Positions 26,853-36,522 are shown, numbered from the stretch's first letter. The stretch is DNA of 64,000 nt from CAZKVJ01 sp964556225 (GCA_964556225.1 CAZKVJ010000014.1:43106-107105); one strand, 5' to 3'. The notes: generated from the sequence alone by a model not told the origin. Translations and numbers: made by a program.

Positions 26853-28438
26853 GCGGCGTGCACGCGCCGGAGCGCCAGGATCTCGTCGCCCGCTGGTACG
26901 CCGACGGCACCTATGGGTCGACCACGATCGGCGAGGAGATCCTCGCCGCACCGGCGAGCGGCACGGTCGTCTTCGCCGACGCCGGATCGACCACGACCGT
27001 CGAGGTGGCCGCACTCCGGGACCGGGCGGCGCGACTGGCGTGCGGCCTCGTGGCGAGCGGCCTGCAACCGGGTGACGTCGTCGCCATCCAGGCCCCCATC
27101 TCAGCCGACAGCATGGCGCTCACCGCGGCGGTGTGGATCGCCGGCGGTGTCCTGCTCCCCATCGTCGACATCTACGGGCGCCACGAGGTGACGTTCATCC
27201 TTCGCCAGAGCGGCGCCCGGATCCTCGCCGTCCCCACCCAGTGGCGCGGACGCAGCTACGCGAGCGAGGCCCTCGGGTGGGGCGACGACCGCCCGGAGAC
27301 GGTGGTCGCCATCGGTGCGTCGCCACCCGCCGGCGCCGTCGCACTCACCGAGCTGGAGCTCGACGGTGCACCGGGTCCGTCCGGGCCGGTCCGGGCCGAC
27401 GACATCGCCCTGCTCGTCTACACCTCCGGCACCACCTCCGAGCCGAAGGGGGTGCAGCACACCCACAACAGCCTGCTCGCCGGCGGCTTCCGCTCCGCCG
27501 ACCGCTTCGGGTTGGCGCTCACGAACCTCGGGACGTTCCCGGCCGGCCACATCGCCGGCGTGCTCTCGGTGCTGCGACCCTTCCTGCACGGCGGGACCAC
27601 GGTGATCATGGAGCGCTGGAGCGCACGGCGCGCCGCCGAGCTGGTCGAGGAGCACCGGGTGGTGTCGTCGTCGGGCACGCCGTTCTACCTGGCGACCCTG
27701 CTCGACGAAGCGGAGCGCTCGGGTCGCGACATCTCCTCGCTGCAGCGGTTCCTCACCGGTGCCGCCTCGGTGCCGCCGGCCCTGCTGGAGCGCGCCACCC
27801 GCGCCGGGATCGTCTCGTGGCGCTCGTACGGCTCGACGGAGCACCCCCTCATCAGCTCCGGGCGGCCAGAGCACACCGAGCGGCAGCGGCACCTCACCGA
27901 TGGGGCCGTGAGCCCGGGCGTCGAGGTGCGCATCCTCGACGACGCCGGGCGCGACCTGCCCGCCGGCGCCGACGGCGAGATCGTGGTGCGGGGCCCCAAG
28001 CAGTTCGTGGGCTACCGCGACCCGGCGCTCGACGCCGACGCCTTCCTGCCCGGCTGCTGGTTCCGCACCGGCGACGTCGGCCGCCTCGACAGCGACGGCC
28101 ACCTCACCATCACCGACCGCAAGAAGGACGTGATCATCCGGGGTGGCGAGAACATCTCGTCTCGCGAGATCGAAGATCTCCTGGCCCGCCACGACGCCGT
28201 CAGCGAGGTCGCCGTCTGCGCGGCGCCGGACCCGGTGTTCGGCGAGCAGGTGTGCGCCTTCGTGGTGCTGCGACCCGGCGCCTCCCTCGACCCGGACGAC
28301 GTGCTGGCCCACTTCAGCGCCCTCGGCGTCGCCCGCCAGAAGGTGCCGACCCGGCTCGAGATCGTCGACGACCTGCCTCGCACGGCGTCCGGGAAGGTCC
28401 GCAAGGTCGACCTGCGCCGGATGGCTGCCCGCGGCTGA
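26849..28438 (+). CDS. AMP-dependent acyl-CoA ligase (cyclohexanecarboxylate-CoA ligase-like)
   Basis: The product is a 529-residue ANL ligase. A3 is LLVYTSGTTSEPKGVQH, A5 is WRSYGSTEHPLIS, and A7-A8 is WFRTGDVGRLDSDGHLTITDRKKDVIIRGGENISSREIE. The Lys motif is LPRTASGKVRKVDLRRM. The closest family feel is cyclohexanecarboxylate/long-chain acyl ligases. It is coupled to the crotonase through an ATGA overlap. Confidence 0.92.
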   Translation: MSGVHAPERQDLVARWYADGTYGSTTIGEEILAAPASGTVVFADAGSTTTVEVAALRDRAARLACGLVASGLQPGDVVAIQAPISADSMALTAAVWIAGGVLLPIVDIYGRHEVTFILRQSGARILAVPTQWRGRSYASEALGWGDDRPETVVAIGASPPAGAVALTELELDGAPGPSGPVRADDIALLVYTSGTTSEPKGVQHTHNSLLAGGFRSADRFGLALTNLGTFPAGHIAGVLSVLRPFLHGGTTVIMERWSARRAAELVEEHRVVSSSGTPFYLATLLDEAERSGRDISSLQRFLTGAASVPPALLERATRAGIVSWRSYGSTEHPLISSGRPEHTERQRHLTDGAVSPGVEVRILDDAGRDLPAGADGEIVVRGPKQFVGYRDPALDADAFLPGCWFRTGDVGRLDSDGHLTITDRKKDVIIRGGENISSREIEDLLARHDAVSEVAVCAAPDPVFGEQVCAFVVLRPGASLDPDDVLAHFSALGVARQKVPTRLEIVDDLPRTASGKVRKVDLRRMAARG

Positions 28439-28476
28439 GCGCCGGGCCGCCCTCCCGCAGCACGTACCGTTGGGCG

Positions 28477-29439
28477 ATGGCTGACATGGTCGACACGATG
28501 GCCCAGGACGGCTACGACGAGTTCGGGCTGCTGCACGAGAACGCGCAGGAGTGGGAGCTGCCCTTCGACCGACCACCGGTCGTGCGCCGGGGCGTCATCG
28601 AGATCGGTGCCGGTGAGTGGCTGTCGTACATCCGATGGGGAACGGAGGAGCCCGAGATCGTCTTCCTCCACGGTGGCGGCCAGAACGCCCACACTTGGGA
28701 CACCGTGGCGCTGGCGCTCGGGCGGCCGGCGATCGCGTTCGACCTGCCCGGCCACGGTCACTCCTACCGGCGTCGCGACCGCGACTACGGCCCCTGGCGC
28801 AACGCTGCCGCGCTGGCCCCGGCCATCGCCCGCCTGGCCCCCCAGGCCGCTGCCGTGGTCGGCATGTCGCTCGGGGGGGCGACGACCATCCGCCTCGCCG
28901 CCGAGCACCCGGAGCTGTGCCGGCGGGTGGTGATCATCGACGTCACCCCTGCGGTCAACGACCCCAACCGGGAGATGACCACCATGGAGCGCGGCTCGGT
29001 CGCGCTGATCGGCGGCCCGCCCACCTACGGCTCGCTCGAGGAGATGGCCGACGCCGCCGTCGCCCTCAGCCCCTACCGGGCCGCGTCGGGAGTCCGCCGG
29101 GGGGTGCGCCACAACGCCTACCAGCGCGAGGACGGCCTGTGGACGTGGCGCTACGACCTGTTCGGGCCGCGCGACGAGCCGAGCGCCGCCGAGGCGGATC
29201 AACGGAGCTGGGCCGACTTCGCGTCGCTGTGGGACGACGTCGAGCGCATCACCTCGCCGGTGATGTTCGTGCGGGGCGGGTTGTCGAAGTACGTCCTCGA
29301 CGACGACGCCGACGAGATGCGCCGGCGCCTCCCGGGCCTGCGCGTCGAGGTCGTCGACGGCGCTGGTCACGCCGTGCAGAGCGACCAGCCGCTGCAGCTC
29401 GTCCGGCTGCTGCAGGACTTCGTCGTCGCCGGGAGCTGA
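28477..29439 (+). CDS. Alpha/beta hydrolase
   Basis: The product has 320 residues with the alpha/beta hydrolase fold. It has the oxyanion segment FLHGGGQNAHTWD, nucleophile elbow VGMSLGGAT, a probable acid in LSKYVLDDDADEM, and His in GAGHAVQSD. It is probably an esterase or ring-cleavage-product hydrolase. It follows the ligase by 38 bp on the same strand and ends 6 bp from the convergent acyl-CoA dehydrogenase gene. Confidence 0.88.
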   Translation: MADMVDTMAQDGYDEFGLLHENAQEWELPFDRPPVVRRGVIEIGAGEWLSYIRWGTEEPEIVFLHGGGQNAHTWDTVALALGRPAIAFDLPGHGHSYRRRDRDYGPWRNAAALAPAIARLAPQAAAVVGMSLGGATTIRLAAEHPELCRRVVIIDVTPAVNDPNREMTTMERGSVALIGGPPTYGSLEEMADAAVALSPYRAASGVRRGVRHNAYQREDGLWTWRYDLFGPRDEPSAAEADQRSWADFASLWDDVERITSPVMFVRGGLSKYVLDDDADEMRRRLPGLRVEVVDGAGHAVQSDQPLQLVRLLQDFVVAGS

Positions 29440-29445
29440 GGCGCC

Positions 29446-30708
29446 CTACACCGGGCGCTGCGTGCCGACGCGCAGCTCCCGGTACGGCACGTCGGCGTCG
29501 CTGCTGGGCTCTCGTGGCAGGCCGAGGGCTCGTTCGCCGAGCACGTTGAGCTGGATCTCGTCCGTGCCGCCGCCGAGGCGGTTGCCCGGGCTCCCCAGCC
29601 CGACCAGGTGCAGCTCGCCGTCGAGCGGCGCGTCGCGACCGAGCAGCAGCGCCTGTGCCCCGACGATGGCGAACGACAGGTCGCGGGACTGCTGGCAGAT
29701 GCGCGCCGTCGCCAGCTTGGCCAGGGAGCCGTCGGAGCCGGTGAGCCGGCCACGTGCTGCGGCGATGCGCCGGCCGGTCCACGAGTCGACCTTGGTCTGG
29801 GTGTAGTAGCGAGCCAGCCGCTGGCGGAGGACGGGATCAGCGGCCGCACCGTGCTCGCGGGCCAGCTCGATCATCATCCGGGACGGGACCGCACCGCCGG
29901 GGATCCGGCTGCGCCGGGCGGTGCGGGCCCGCTCGATCACCTCCCCCACCGTCCGGTCGAGGTCACCCGAGGGGCCGGACTGGGCGGCAACGAGGCCGGT
30001 GGCCGTCCGGCTGGAGAGGCTCGCCCGCTCCGACGCGAGCGTGGTCTGGGCGACCCGCCAGCCGTCGTTCAGGTCGCCGAGGCGGCAGTCGTCCGCAACA
30101 CGGGCGTCGGTCAGGAACACCTCGCAGAACGCCGACGTGCCGTTCATCGTCCGCAGCGGACGGACCTCGACGCCCGGCTGGTCCATGTCGATGAGGAAGT
30201 ACGTGATGCCCCGGTGCTTCGGGGCGTCGAGATCGGTGCGGGCGAGCAGCATGCCGTGCTGCGCCGCGTCGGCGGCCGAGTTCCACACCTTCTGGCCGTT
30301 GATCACCCATTCGTCGCCGTCGCGCACCGCCCGCGTGTCCACGCTCGCAAGGTCGGAGCCGGAGCCGGGCTCGCTGAACAGCTGGCACCAGGCCGCCTCA
30401 CCTCGAGCGATCGGGGCGACGAACCGGGCGATCTGCTCCGGAGTGCCGTGAGCCATGATGGTCGGCGCCGCCAGCGTGGCCGCGAGATGGCCGCGGGGCG
30501 CAGCGACGACCCCGGCCTCACCGAGCACTTGGGCGACGACGCGAGCGTCGGCGGCTGACATCCCCCGACCCCCGACACCGGCCGGCCAGGTCGGGTGGGC
30601 GAATCCGGCGTCGAACAGCTTCTGCCACCACTGCCGCAACGTCAGGCCGAGGTGCCATTCGCGCTCGACCCACTCGCGAACCTCGGCAGCCAGCGCTTCC
30701 GTCGCCAT
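29446..30708 (-). CDS. Acyl-CoA dehydrogenase
   Basis: The product is a 420-residue FAD enzyme. It contains HPTWPAGVGGRGMS, FSEPGSGSDLASVDTRA, KVWNSAADAAQHGMLLARTD and C-terminal GNRLGGGTDEIQLNVLGERALGLPRE. The EGT base position reads GGT, as in long-chain/isovaleryl types that use a Glu elsewhere. ATG 30708 is preferred; a GTG at 30720 is possible. Divergent from the second crotonase. Confidence 0.92.
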   Translation of the reverse strand: MATEALAAEVREWVEREWHLGLTLRQWWQKLFDAGFAHPTWPAGVGGRGMSAADARVVAQVLGEAGVVAAPRGHLAATLAAPTIMAHGTPEQIARFVAPIARGEAAWCQLFSEPGSGSDLASVDTRAVRDGDEWVINGQKVWNSAADAAQHGMLLARTDLDAPKHRGITYFLIDMDQPGVEVRPLRTMNGTSAFCEVFLTDARVADDCRLGDLNDGWRVAQTTLASERASLSSRTATGLVAAQSGPSGDLDRTVGEVIERARTARRSRIPGGAVPSRMMIELAREHGAAADPVLRQRLARYYTQTKVDSWTGRRIAAARGRLTGSDGSLAKLATARICQQSRDLSFAIVGAQALLLGRDAPLDGELHLVGLGSPGNRLGGGTDEIQLNVLGERALGLPREPSSDADVPYRELRVGTQRPV

Positions 30709-30726
30709 AAATCCGTACACTATTTG
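30706..30726. promoter_or_regulatory. Weak relative of the GTATAC motif, copy C
   Basis: The stretch CATAAATCCGTACACTATTT (plus strand) shares TAAA, GTAYAC and CTATT in the same order as copies A and B. It is only weakly palindromic and overlaps the dehydrogenase start codon in the divergent region. It may be a third site of the same regulator or chance. Confidence 0.3.
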
Positions 30727-30809
30727 ACGACCGGTCCCCCCGTCGAGCCGGGGGCCGGTCGACCGATACAGTGCCCTTAATCACCGCCCATGTCGCACAG
30801 GACCACGCC

Positions 30810-31625
30810 ATGACCGACGCCACCGCCCCCGTGATCCTCACCGAGGTCACGGATCGCATCGGCACCATCACCTTGAACCGGCCCCACCGGCGCAACGCGC
30901 TGAACCGCGAGCTGATCGGCGCGCTCGACATCGCCGTCCGGGAGATGGCCGAGCGCGACGACGTCAAGGTCGTCATCCTCACCGGGGCACCCGGGGCCGG
31001 TGCGCTCGGAGGGTTCTGCGCCGGCGGCGACATCAAGGAGAGCAGCGCCGTCCGCGGTGAGGGGCGAGCCGATCCTCCCCTCCACCCGCTCGAGGGCGAC
31101 CTGTCCCGCCACGACCAGCAGGCGGCGATGCTGCTGCACACGATGCCCAAGCCCACCATCGCCATGATCGGCGGCCCGGCCGTCGGCGCCGGGTGCAGCC
31201 TGGCCGCCGCCTGCGACCTGCGGTTCGCGTCGGACGATGCCGTGTTCGCGTCGAGCTTCTCGGCCAACGGCCTGTCGGGGGACTACGGCGGCACCTTCTT
31301 CTGGACGCGCATCATCGGCACGGCCCGCACCCGCGAGCTTTACTTCCTGAACGACAAGCTCACCGCCCAGCAGGCCTACCACTGGGGCATGGTGAACCGA
31401 GTGGTGCCGGCGGCGGAGCTTCGGGACTACACCATGGAGGTCGCCCGCCGGCTGCTGCGCACACCGGCGTCGCTGCTCGCCCTGGTCAAGGACAACCTGA
31501 ACCAGGCCGAGGACGACCCCGACCGCCGCCGAACCCTTTTCGGGGCCGAGGCGGCGAACCAGCTCCAAGCGGTGAAGGACATCGCGGCGCGGCTGCAGCG
31601 CACCGCCCCGCCGAGCGCGCGTTGA
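30810..31625 (+). CDS. Enoyl-CoA hydratase/isomerase family protein
   Basis: The product is a 271-residue crotonase. It shows ITLNRPHRRNALNRELI, GGFCAGGDIKE, and GGPAVGAGCSLAAACDLRFASDDAVFASSF in two oxyanion-hole segments. NGLSGDYGGTFF holds the position of the usual catalytic acid. The ATG at 30810 is taken as start. The CoA-transferase gene follows directly, so the two are co-transcribed. Confidence 0.9.
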   Translation: MTDATAPVILTEVTDRIGTITLNRPHRRNALNRELIGALDIAVREMAERDDVKVVILTGAPGAGALGGFCAGGDIKESSAVRGEGRADPPLHPLEGDLSRHDQQAAMLLHTMPKPTIAMIGGPAVGAGCSLAAACDLRFASDDAVFASSFSANGLSGDYGGTFFWTRIIGTARTRELYFLNDKLTAQQAYHWGMVNRVVPAAELRDYTMEVARRLLRTPASLLALVKDNLNQAEDDPDRRRTLFGAEAANQLQAVKDIAARLQRTAPPSAR

Positions 31626-31654
31626 GCATCGCGCCCGAGCGCGAGGATGGGTCG

Positions 31655-32845
31655 ATGGCGGCGCTGAGCGGACTTCGCGTGCTCGATCTCAGCCAGGCCG
31701 AGGCCGGCCCGCTGTGTGCCCAGTGGCTCGCCTGGTACGGCGCCGACGTGGTGCGAGTCGAGCTGCCCGCAGCGCCCGACGTGCCAGGATCGAGGCTGGA
31801 GGGCGGCCTCTACCTGGCGAACAACATGAACAAGCGCTCGATCGTGCTCGACTACCGCACGGCGCGCGGGCGCGACCTGCTCGTGCGGATGGTGCCAGGG
31901 TTCGACGTGCTGGTGGAGAACTCACGACCCGGCGTGCTCGATGGCCTCGGTCTCGGTCACGACGTGCTGCGCGTCGTGCACCCGCCGCTCGTCTACTGCT
32001 CGATCACCGGCTTCGGGCTGAGCGGCCCCTACCGTGACTACCCCGCGTTCGACCCGGTGGCACAGGCGGCCGGCGGGGCGATGGCCGTGACCGGCGAGGC
32101 CGGCGGCCCGCCGCTGAGGTGCAACTTCACCGTGGCCGACACCATCTCCGGCACGATCGCCGTGACCGCGGTCCTGGCCGCGTACCTGCAGCGGCTGCGC
32201 ACCGGTGAGGGACAGCTGATCGAGCTGTCCATGCAGGAGGCCCAGCTCAGCGTGCTGCGCTCGGTGCTGCTCATGGAGTCGCCGGACGGGAGGTTGATCC
32301 AGCGTCGAGGCAGCCGGATGACGCCGCCCACCGACTTGTATCCCTGTGCACCGTTCGGCCCGAACGACCACGTCCACATCACCGCGCCCGGTGACCGGTT
32401 CTTCGACCGCTTCGCGGTGGCGATCGGCCGCCCGGAGCTGGTGGCCGACGAGCGCTTCGACACCCACGAGCATCGCCTCCTCAACGGCCCGGCGCTGTGG
32501 GAGATCGTCGCCGAGTGGACCCGGCGGCGCACCAAGTGGGAGGCGATGGACACCCTCGCGGCCGCCGGCGTGCCGGCCTCGGCGGTGATCGACAACGTCG
32601 ACATGCGCACCAACCCGCACCTCGTCGAGCGAGCGGCGTTCGTCGAGGTCGTGCACCCAGAGCGCGGCCCCACCAGCGTCGTCGGCGTCCCGTTGCGGAT
32701 GGGACCGGCCACGGTCGCACCGACCGCAGCACCGCGCATCGGTGAGCACACGGTGGAGGTGCTCGCCGGCGAGGCGGGCCTCACCCCCGAGGAGATCGAC
32801 GAGCTGCTCGCCACCGGGATCGCCGCCCTCCCCCGCCCGTGGTGA
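31655..32845 (+). CDS. CoA-transferase family III (CaiB/BaiF)
   Basis: The product is a 396-residue class III CoA-transferase. It shows GLRVLDLSQAEAGPLCAQWLAWYGADVVRVE, the substrate/CoA segment NMNKRSIVLDYRTARGRDLL, and DVLVENSRPGVLDGLGLG with the region of the catalytic Asp. YCSITGFGLSGPYRDYPAFDPVAQA follows. It moves CoA between acyl donors without ATP. A TTG at 31622 overlapping the crotonase stop is an alternative start. It ends 9 bp from the convergent MFS gene. Confidence 0.92.
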   Translation: MAALSGLRVLDLSQAEAGPLCAQWLAWYGADVVRVELPAAPDVPGSRLEGGLYLANNMNKRSIVLDYRTARGRDLLVRMVPGFDVLVENSRPGVLDGLGLGHDVLRVVHPPLVYCSITGFGLSGPYRDYPAFDPVAQAAGGAMAVTGEAGGPPLRCNFTVADTISGTIAVTAVLAAYLQRLRTGEGQLIELSMQEAQLSVLRSVLLMESPDGRLIQRRGSRMTPPTDLYPCAPFGPNDHVHITAPGDRFFDRFAVAIGRPELVADERFDTHEHRLLNGPALWEIVAEWTRRRTKWEAMDTLAAAGVPASAVIDNVDMRTNPHLVERAAFVEVVHPERGPTSVVGVPLRMGPATVAPTAAPRIGEHTVEVLAGEAGLTPEEIDELLATGIAALPRPW

Positions 32846-32854
32846 CACGGCGGA

Positions 32855-34138
32855 CTACCCGACCTCGCTCGCCACGACCTCCCGTCCGGCGCCGGTGCTC
32901 CGCTGCGCCGAGTAGGCCGCGACCAGCAGCAGCCCTGCGGCCAGCATGGCCCCGCTCGCCAGCAGGTGGTAGCCGACGGCTCGGCGGATGAACCCGGAGG
33001 CGAAGCCCGCCATCCCGCCGCAGAAGCTCATCAGCAGGTCGGCCGCGCCCTGCGTCGCCACCCGCTGCGGGGCGGGGGTGGTGTCGATGAGCAGGCTCGA
33101 TCCGCCGATGAGCCCGAAGTTCCAGCCCAGCCCCAGCACCCACAGCGACGGGAACAGCAGCTGCTCGGCGTCGCCCGACAGGGAGGCGAGGAGCGTCGCA
33201 CCGACCAGCAGGGCGGCACCGACCAGGATCGCCGGCACCCGGCCCCGCTGATCGCTGAAGCGGCCCACGAGTGGGCTGAACGCATACATCCCGGCGATGT
33301 GGAGCGACACGACGTACTGGCTGACGCCCTCGTGACCGTGCAGCTTCAAGTGGACGGGCGTCATGGTCATCACCGCCACCATGGTCACCTGCGAGATCAC
33401 CATCGCGAACAGCGCGAGGCGGCTCCCCGGCCGGCGCACCAGGGAACGGACCGTGGCGACGAGGAGGGGCCGCTCCGGCGCGCCCGCACCCACTGGTTCC
33501 AGTCCACCGGCCACCACCAAGGGGTCCGGGCGCAGGCGCAGCGCCGTGTTCAGCGCCGCCATGGCCAAGAACGCGGCGCTGAACAGCCATGGGCCGGCGT
33601 ACTTCTCCAGGCCGAGCCACTTCTCACCGGCGTGCTCGGCCGGCCCGATCAGCAGCGGACCGAAGATGGCGCCGAACGTCGACGCGAACACGATCCGGCT
33701 CATCGCCCGGCTCCGCTCGAGCGGGGCGGCCAGGTCGGTGGCGGCGTAGCGGGCGAGCAGGTTCGAGGCCTGGCCGTTGCCGTAGAGGAACAGCCCGGCC
33801 AGGAAGAGCGGCAGCGCCGACACCTGCGCGCCGGCGGCGGCGACGACGGCCCCCACCGCGGCGAGCGAGTAGCCGGTCTGCAGTCCCCGGCGGCGACCGT
33901 GGCGCTGCATCCGCCGCGACAGCACCTGCGACATCACTGCCGTGCCCGTGGTGACCGTCGCCGTCGCGACCCCCGCCCACGGCGTGTCCTGGCCGAGGAT
34001 GTCCTGGACGACGAACGCCCCGACCGTCACCGCCGAAGCCAGCGCCGCGGCGCCGACGACCTGTCCGGCCGTGAGCACCCGCAGCGTGCGCCGCTGCAGC
34101 GCAGCCCGTTCGGCGGTGCTCAGGACCTCGCTACTCAA
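32855..34138 (-). CDS. MFS transporter
   Basis: The product has about 427 residues with roughly twelve hydrophobic spans, in two halves joined by a loop (RPDPLVVAGGLEPVGAGAPERPLL). It has RMQRHGRRRGLQTGY and GRFSDQRGRVPAIL as the cytoplasmic loop 2-3/8-9 motifs. The start is probably TTG 34138, overlapping the asnA stop; a GTG at 34162 is possible. The operon context with asnA and a Zn alcohol dehydrogenase gives no clear substrate. Confidence 0.83.
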   Translation of the reverse strand: MSSEVLSTAERAALQRRTLRVLTAGQVVGAAALASAVTVGAFVVQDILGQDTPWAGVATATVTTGTAVMSQVLSRRMQRHGRRRGLQTGYSLAAVGAVVAAAGAQVSALPLFLAGLFLYGNGQASNLLARYAATDLAAPLERSRAMSRIVFASTFGAIFGPLLIGPAEHAGEKWLGLEKYAGPWLFSAAFLAMAALNTALRLRPDPLVVAGGLEPVGAGAPERPLLVATVRSLVRRPGSRLALFAMVISQVTMVAVMTMTPVHLKLHGHEGVSQYVVSLHIAGMYAFSPLVGRFSDQRGRVPAILVGAALLVGATLLASLSGDAEQLLFPSLWVLGLGWNFGLIGGSSLLIDTTPAPQRVATQGAADLLMSFCGGMAGFASGFIRRAVGYHLLASGAMLAAGLLLVAAYSAQRSTGAGREVVASEVG

Positions 34139-35261
34139 GGACGTGGATCCCCTTGCGCGCACAGATGTCCTTCAGGATCTGCGGCCACACCGAGACGCTC
34201 ACTTCACCGAGGTGGGCGGTGCGCAGCAGGTACATCAGCGTACGGGATTGACCGATGCCACCGCCGATCGACAGGGGAATGCGGTCGTTCAGGATCGCTT
34301 GGTGGTAGTCGAGCTCGAGGAAGTCGAGCTGGCCGGTCCGCGTGAGCTGGTCGACCAGCGTCTCCTTGGTCACGCGGATGCCCATCGACGACAGCTCGTG
34401 GCGCCGGCGGGTGACCGGGTTCCACACCAGGATGTCGCCGTTGAGGCCGTGCATCGGCCGTCCGTCGGCCGAGGTGGTCTCGGTGACCCAGTCGTCGTAG
34501 TCGGCGGCGCGCAGCTCGTGGGGGTAGCCGTCCGCGAGCGTCCAGCCGATCCCGTAGATGAACACCGCCGGGTGCTCCTGCAGGATCGCCGTCTCGCGCG
34601 CCTTTCGCGGCAGGTCCGGGTAGCGGGCCAGCAGGTCCTCGGCGTGGATGAACGTCAGCTCGTCGGGGATCTCGGGGTAGCGGTCGGTTCGCAGGGCCGG
34701 GAACGCTTCGCGCAGGTGGACGTCGGCACCCTTGATCACCGCCCAGATCCGCCGGACGGTGTCGGTCAGGTGCTCCAGCGTGCGGTCCTCGGCGGTGATG
34801 GCCCGCTCCCAGTCCCACTGGTCGACGTACGCGGAGTGGTCGTGGTCCAAGAAGTAGTCCTTGCGGATCGCCCGCATGTCGGTGCACAGCCCCTCGCCCG
34901 GGCCCATGTCGAGCTGGGCCAGCGCCATCCGCTTCCACTTCGTGGCGGCCTGCACCACCTGGGCGTCGATCGGGTGGAGCCCGCGGTCGTTGGCGATGTG
35001 GAACTGCACCGGCGTGCGCGAGCCGTCGCGGTCGAGGTAGTCGTTCACCCCTGACGCGGCGTCCACGATGAGCGGCACCTGCACCATCGTCAGGTTGAGG
35101 GCGTCACACAGGTGGTCCTCGATGTATCGCCGGGCGGCGTGCACGGCCTCCATCGTCTGGCGGGGCGTCAGCAGCGCCTGGTAGTCGTCGGGCAGGATCC
35201 GCTCCACCTCGGCGTAGTCGCCGATGCCCGGGCCCGCCAGGTCCGCGGCCTTGTCGTTCAC
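34131..35261 (-). CDS. asnA: Aspartate--ammonia ligase (asparagine synthetase A)
   Basis: The enzyme makes asparagine from aspartate, ATP and ammonia. It has 376 residues with clear AsnA blocks: KWKRMALAQLDMGPGEGLCTDM, YVDQWDWERAI, ELTFIHAEDLLARYPDL, APDYDDW-like AADYDDWVTE, GLNGDILVWNPVTRRRHELS, SSMGIRV and IGGGIGQSRTLMYLL. It is about 40 residues longer than the E. coli enzyme (330), mostly at the N-terminus. AsnA is uncommon in actinobacteria, which usually carry glutamine-dependent AsnB. The GTG at 35261 overlaps the alcohol dehydrogenase stop. Confidence 0.94.
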   Translation of the reverse strand: MNDKAADLAGPGIGDYAEVERILPDDYQALLTPRQTMEAVHAARRYIEDHLCDALNLTMVQVPLIVDAASGVNDYLDRDGSRTPVQFHIANDRGLHPIDAQVVQAATKWKRMALAQLDMGPGEGLCTDMRAIRKDYFLDHDHSAYVDQWDWERAITAEDRTLEHLTDTVRRIWAVIKGADVHLREAFPALRTDRYPEIPDELTFIHAEDLLARYPDLPRKARETAILQEHPAVFIYGIGWTLADGYPHELRAADYDDWVTETTSADGRPMHGLNGDILVWNPVTRRRHELSSMGIRVTKETLVDQLTRTGQLDFLELDYHQAILNDRIPLSIGGGIGQSRTLMYLLRTAHLGEVSVSVWPQILKDICARKGIHVLE

Positions 35262-36346
35262 GGGAGCAGCACCGGCTTGATGACGCCACCGGCCAGCGAC
35301 GACTGCTCGGCCTCGTTGATGCGCTCGAGCGGAAACGTCTCGATGAGGCGGTCGAATGGCAGCTGGCCGGCCTGCCACAGCTCGATCATGCGCGGGATGA
35401 ACGTCTGTGGGTCGGCACTGCCCTCGAGGATGTTGATGATGGTCTTGCCGATGTAGTCGAACGACTCGAGGGCGAGCGGGCCCTGCTGCACGCCGACGAA
35501 GCCGATCTTGCCCGCCATGCGGGTGGCGCGCACGGCGCCGAGCATCACGGCCGGGATGCCGGTGGTGTCGAACGCGTACTGCACGCCGCCACCGCTGATC
35601 GCCATGATCTGCTCGGTCACGTCGGTGGCCGCGCCGTCGATGACATGGGTGGCGCCGAGCTCGGCAGCCAGGTCGAGGCGGTGCTGCTGGAGGTCGACGG
35701 CGGCGATGGTCGCGGCGCCCGCCACCTTGGCCGCCATGACTGCCGCCAGCCCGACGGCGCCGGCACCGAAGACGGCGATGCTGGATCCGGGCTGCACGTC
35801 GAGCGCGCACAGCACGCTGCCGGCACCCGTCTGGATGCCGCAGCCCAGCGGGCCGAGGAGCTCGAGCGGCAGCGACGGGTCCACCTTCACGGCGTTGCGT
35901 TCGGTCGCGATGGCGTGGCTGGCGAACGACGACTGGCCGAACCAGCGGGCGCCGATCGGGGTGTCCGGGGCGTCGGTGGCGGTGCTCGATCCGTCGAGCT
36001 CGCGCCCGAACAGGTTGCGGACCATGAACTGGTCGCAGTACGCGGGCTGGCCGGCCTGGCAGTTCCCGCACGCCCCGCACGAGTCGAACGAGAGCACGAC
36101 GTGGTCGCCGGCGGCGAGCGTGGTGACCTGGTCGCCGACGGCCTCGACCACCCCGGCGCCCTCGTGGCCGGTGACGATCGGCGGCGGGGCGATGAAGTCC
36201 GCCACCCGCGGCAGCATATCGGTGTGGCACATGCCCGTGCCGACGATCCTCACGAGCACCTCACCGGGGCGGAGGTCACGGAGCTCGATCTCCTCGATGG
36301 CGTACGGCTGGTCGGCGGCACGCAGGACGGCGGCTCGGACTCTCAC
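35258..36346 (-). CDS. Zinc-dependent alcohol dehydrogenase (MDR family)
   Basis: The product is a 362-residue medium-chain dehydrogenase. The catalytic zinc site has GTGMCHTDMLP and GHEGAGVVEAVG. The structural zinc lobe has CGACGNCQAGQPAYC. The Rossmann motif is VFGAGAVGLAAVMAAK, followed by AVDLQQHRLDLA (an acidic residue favouring NAD+). It resembles aryl/geraniol-type dehydrogenases. It is the first gene of the adh-asnA-MFS operon. Confidence 0.92.
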   Translation of the reverse strand: MRVRAAVLRAADQPYAIEEIELRDLRPGEVLVRIVGTGMCHTDMLPRVADFIAPPPIVTGHEGAGVVEAVGDQVTTLAAGDHVVLSFDSCGACGNCQAGQPAYCDQFMVRNLFGRELDGSSTATDAPDTPIGARWFGQSSFASHAIATERNAVKVDPSLPLELLGPLGCGIQTGAGSVLCALDVQPGSSIAVFGAGAVGLAAVMAAKVAGAATIAAVDLQQHRLDLAAELGATHVIDGAATDVTEQIMAISGGGVQYAFDTTGIPAVMLGAVRATRMAGKIGFVGVQQGPLALESFDYIGKTIINILEGSADPQTFIPRMIELWQAGQLPFDRLIETFPLERINEAEQSSLAGGVIKPVLLP

Positions 36347-36522
36347 GGTGGGCCTCCTCGGGTGGTGCGGGCGGGCAACGGGCCGCGCCGGTGGATCCGC
36401 AGCAGTGTCTAGCCCGTTGCGATCTCACCGGCGTGATCGCGTCGGGTGTCAGCCGCCGGCACCCTGCGTCCGCTGCGCTGGCTATCGTGCACCGGCGCAC
36501 GCCGACACCGAATCGAGGGGAC

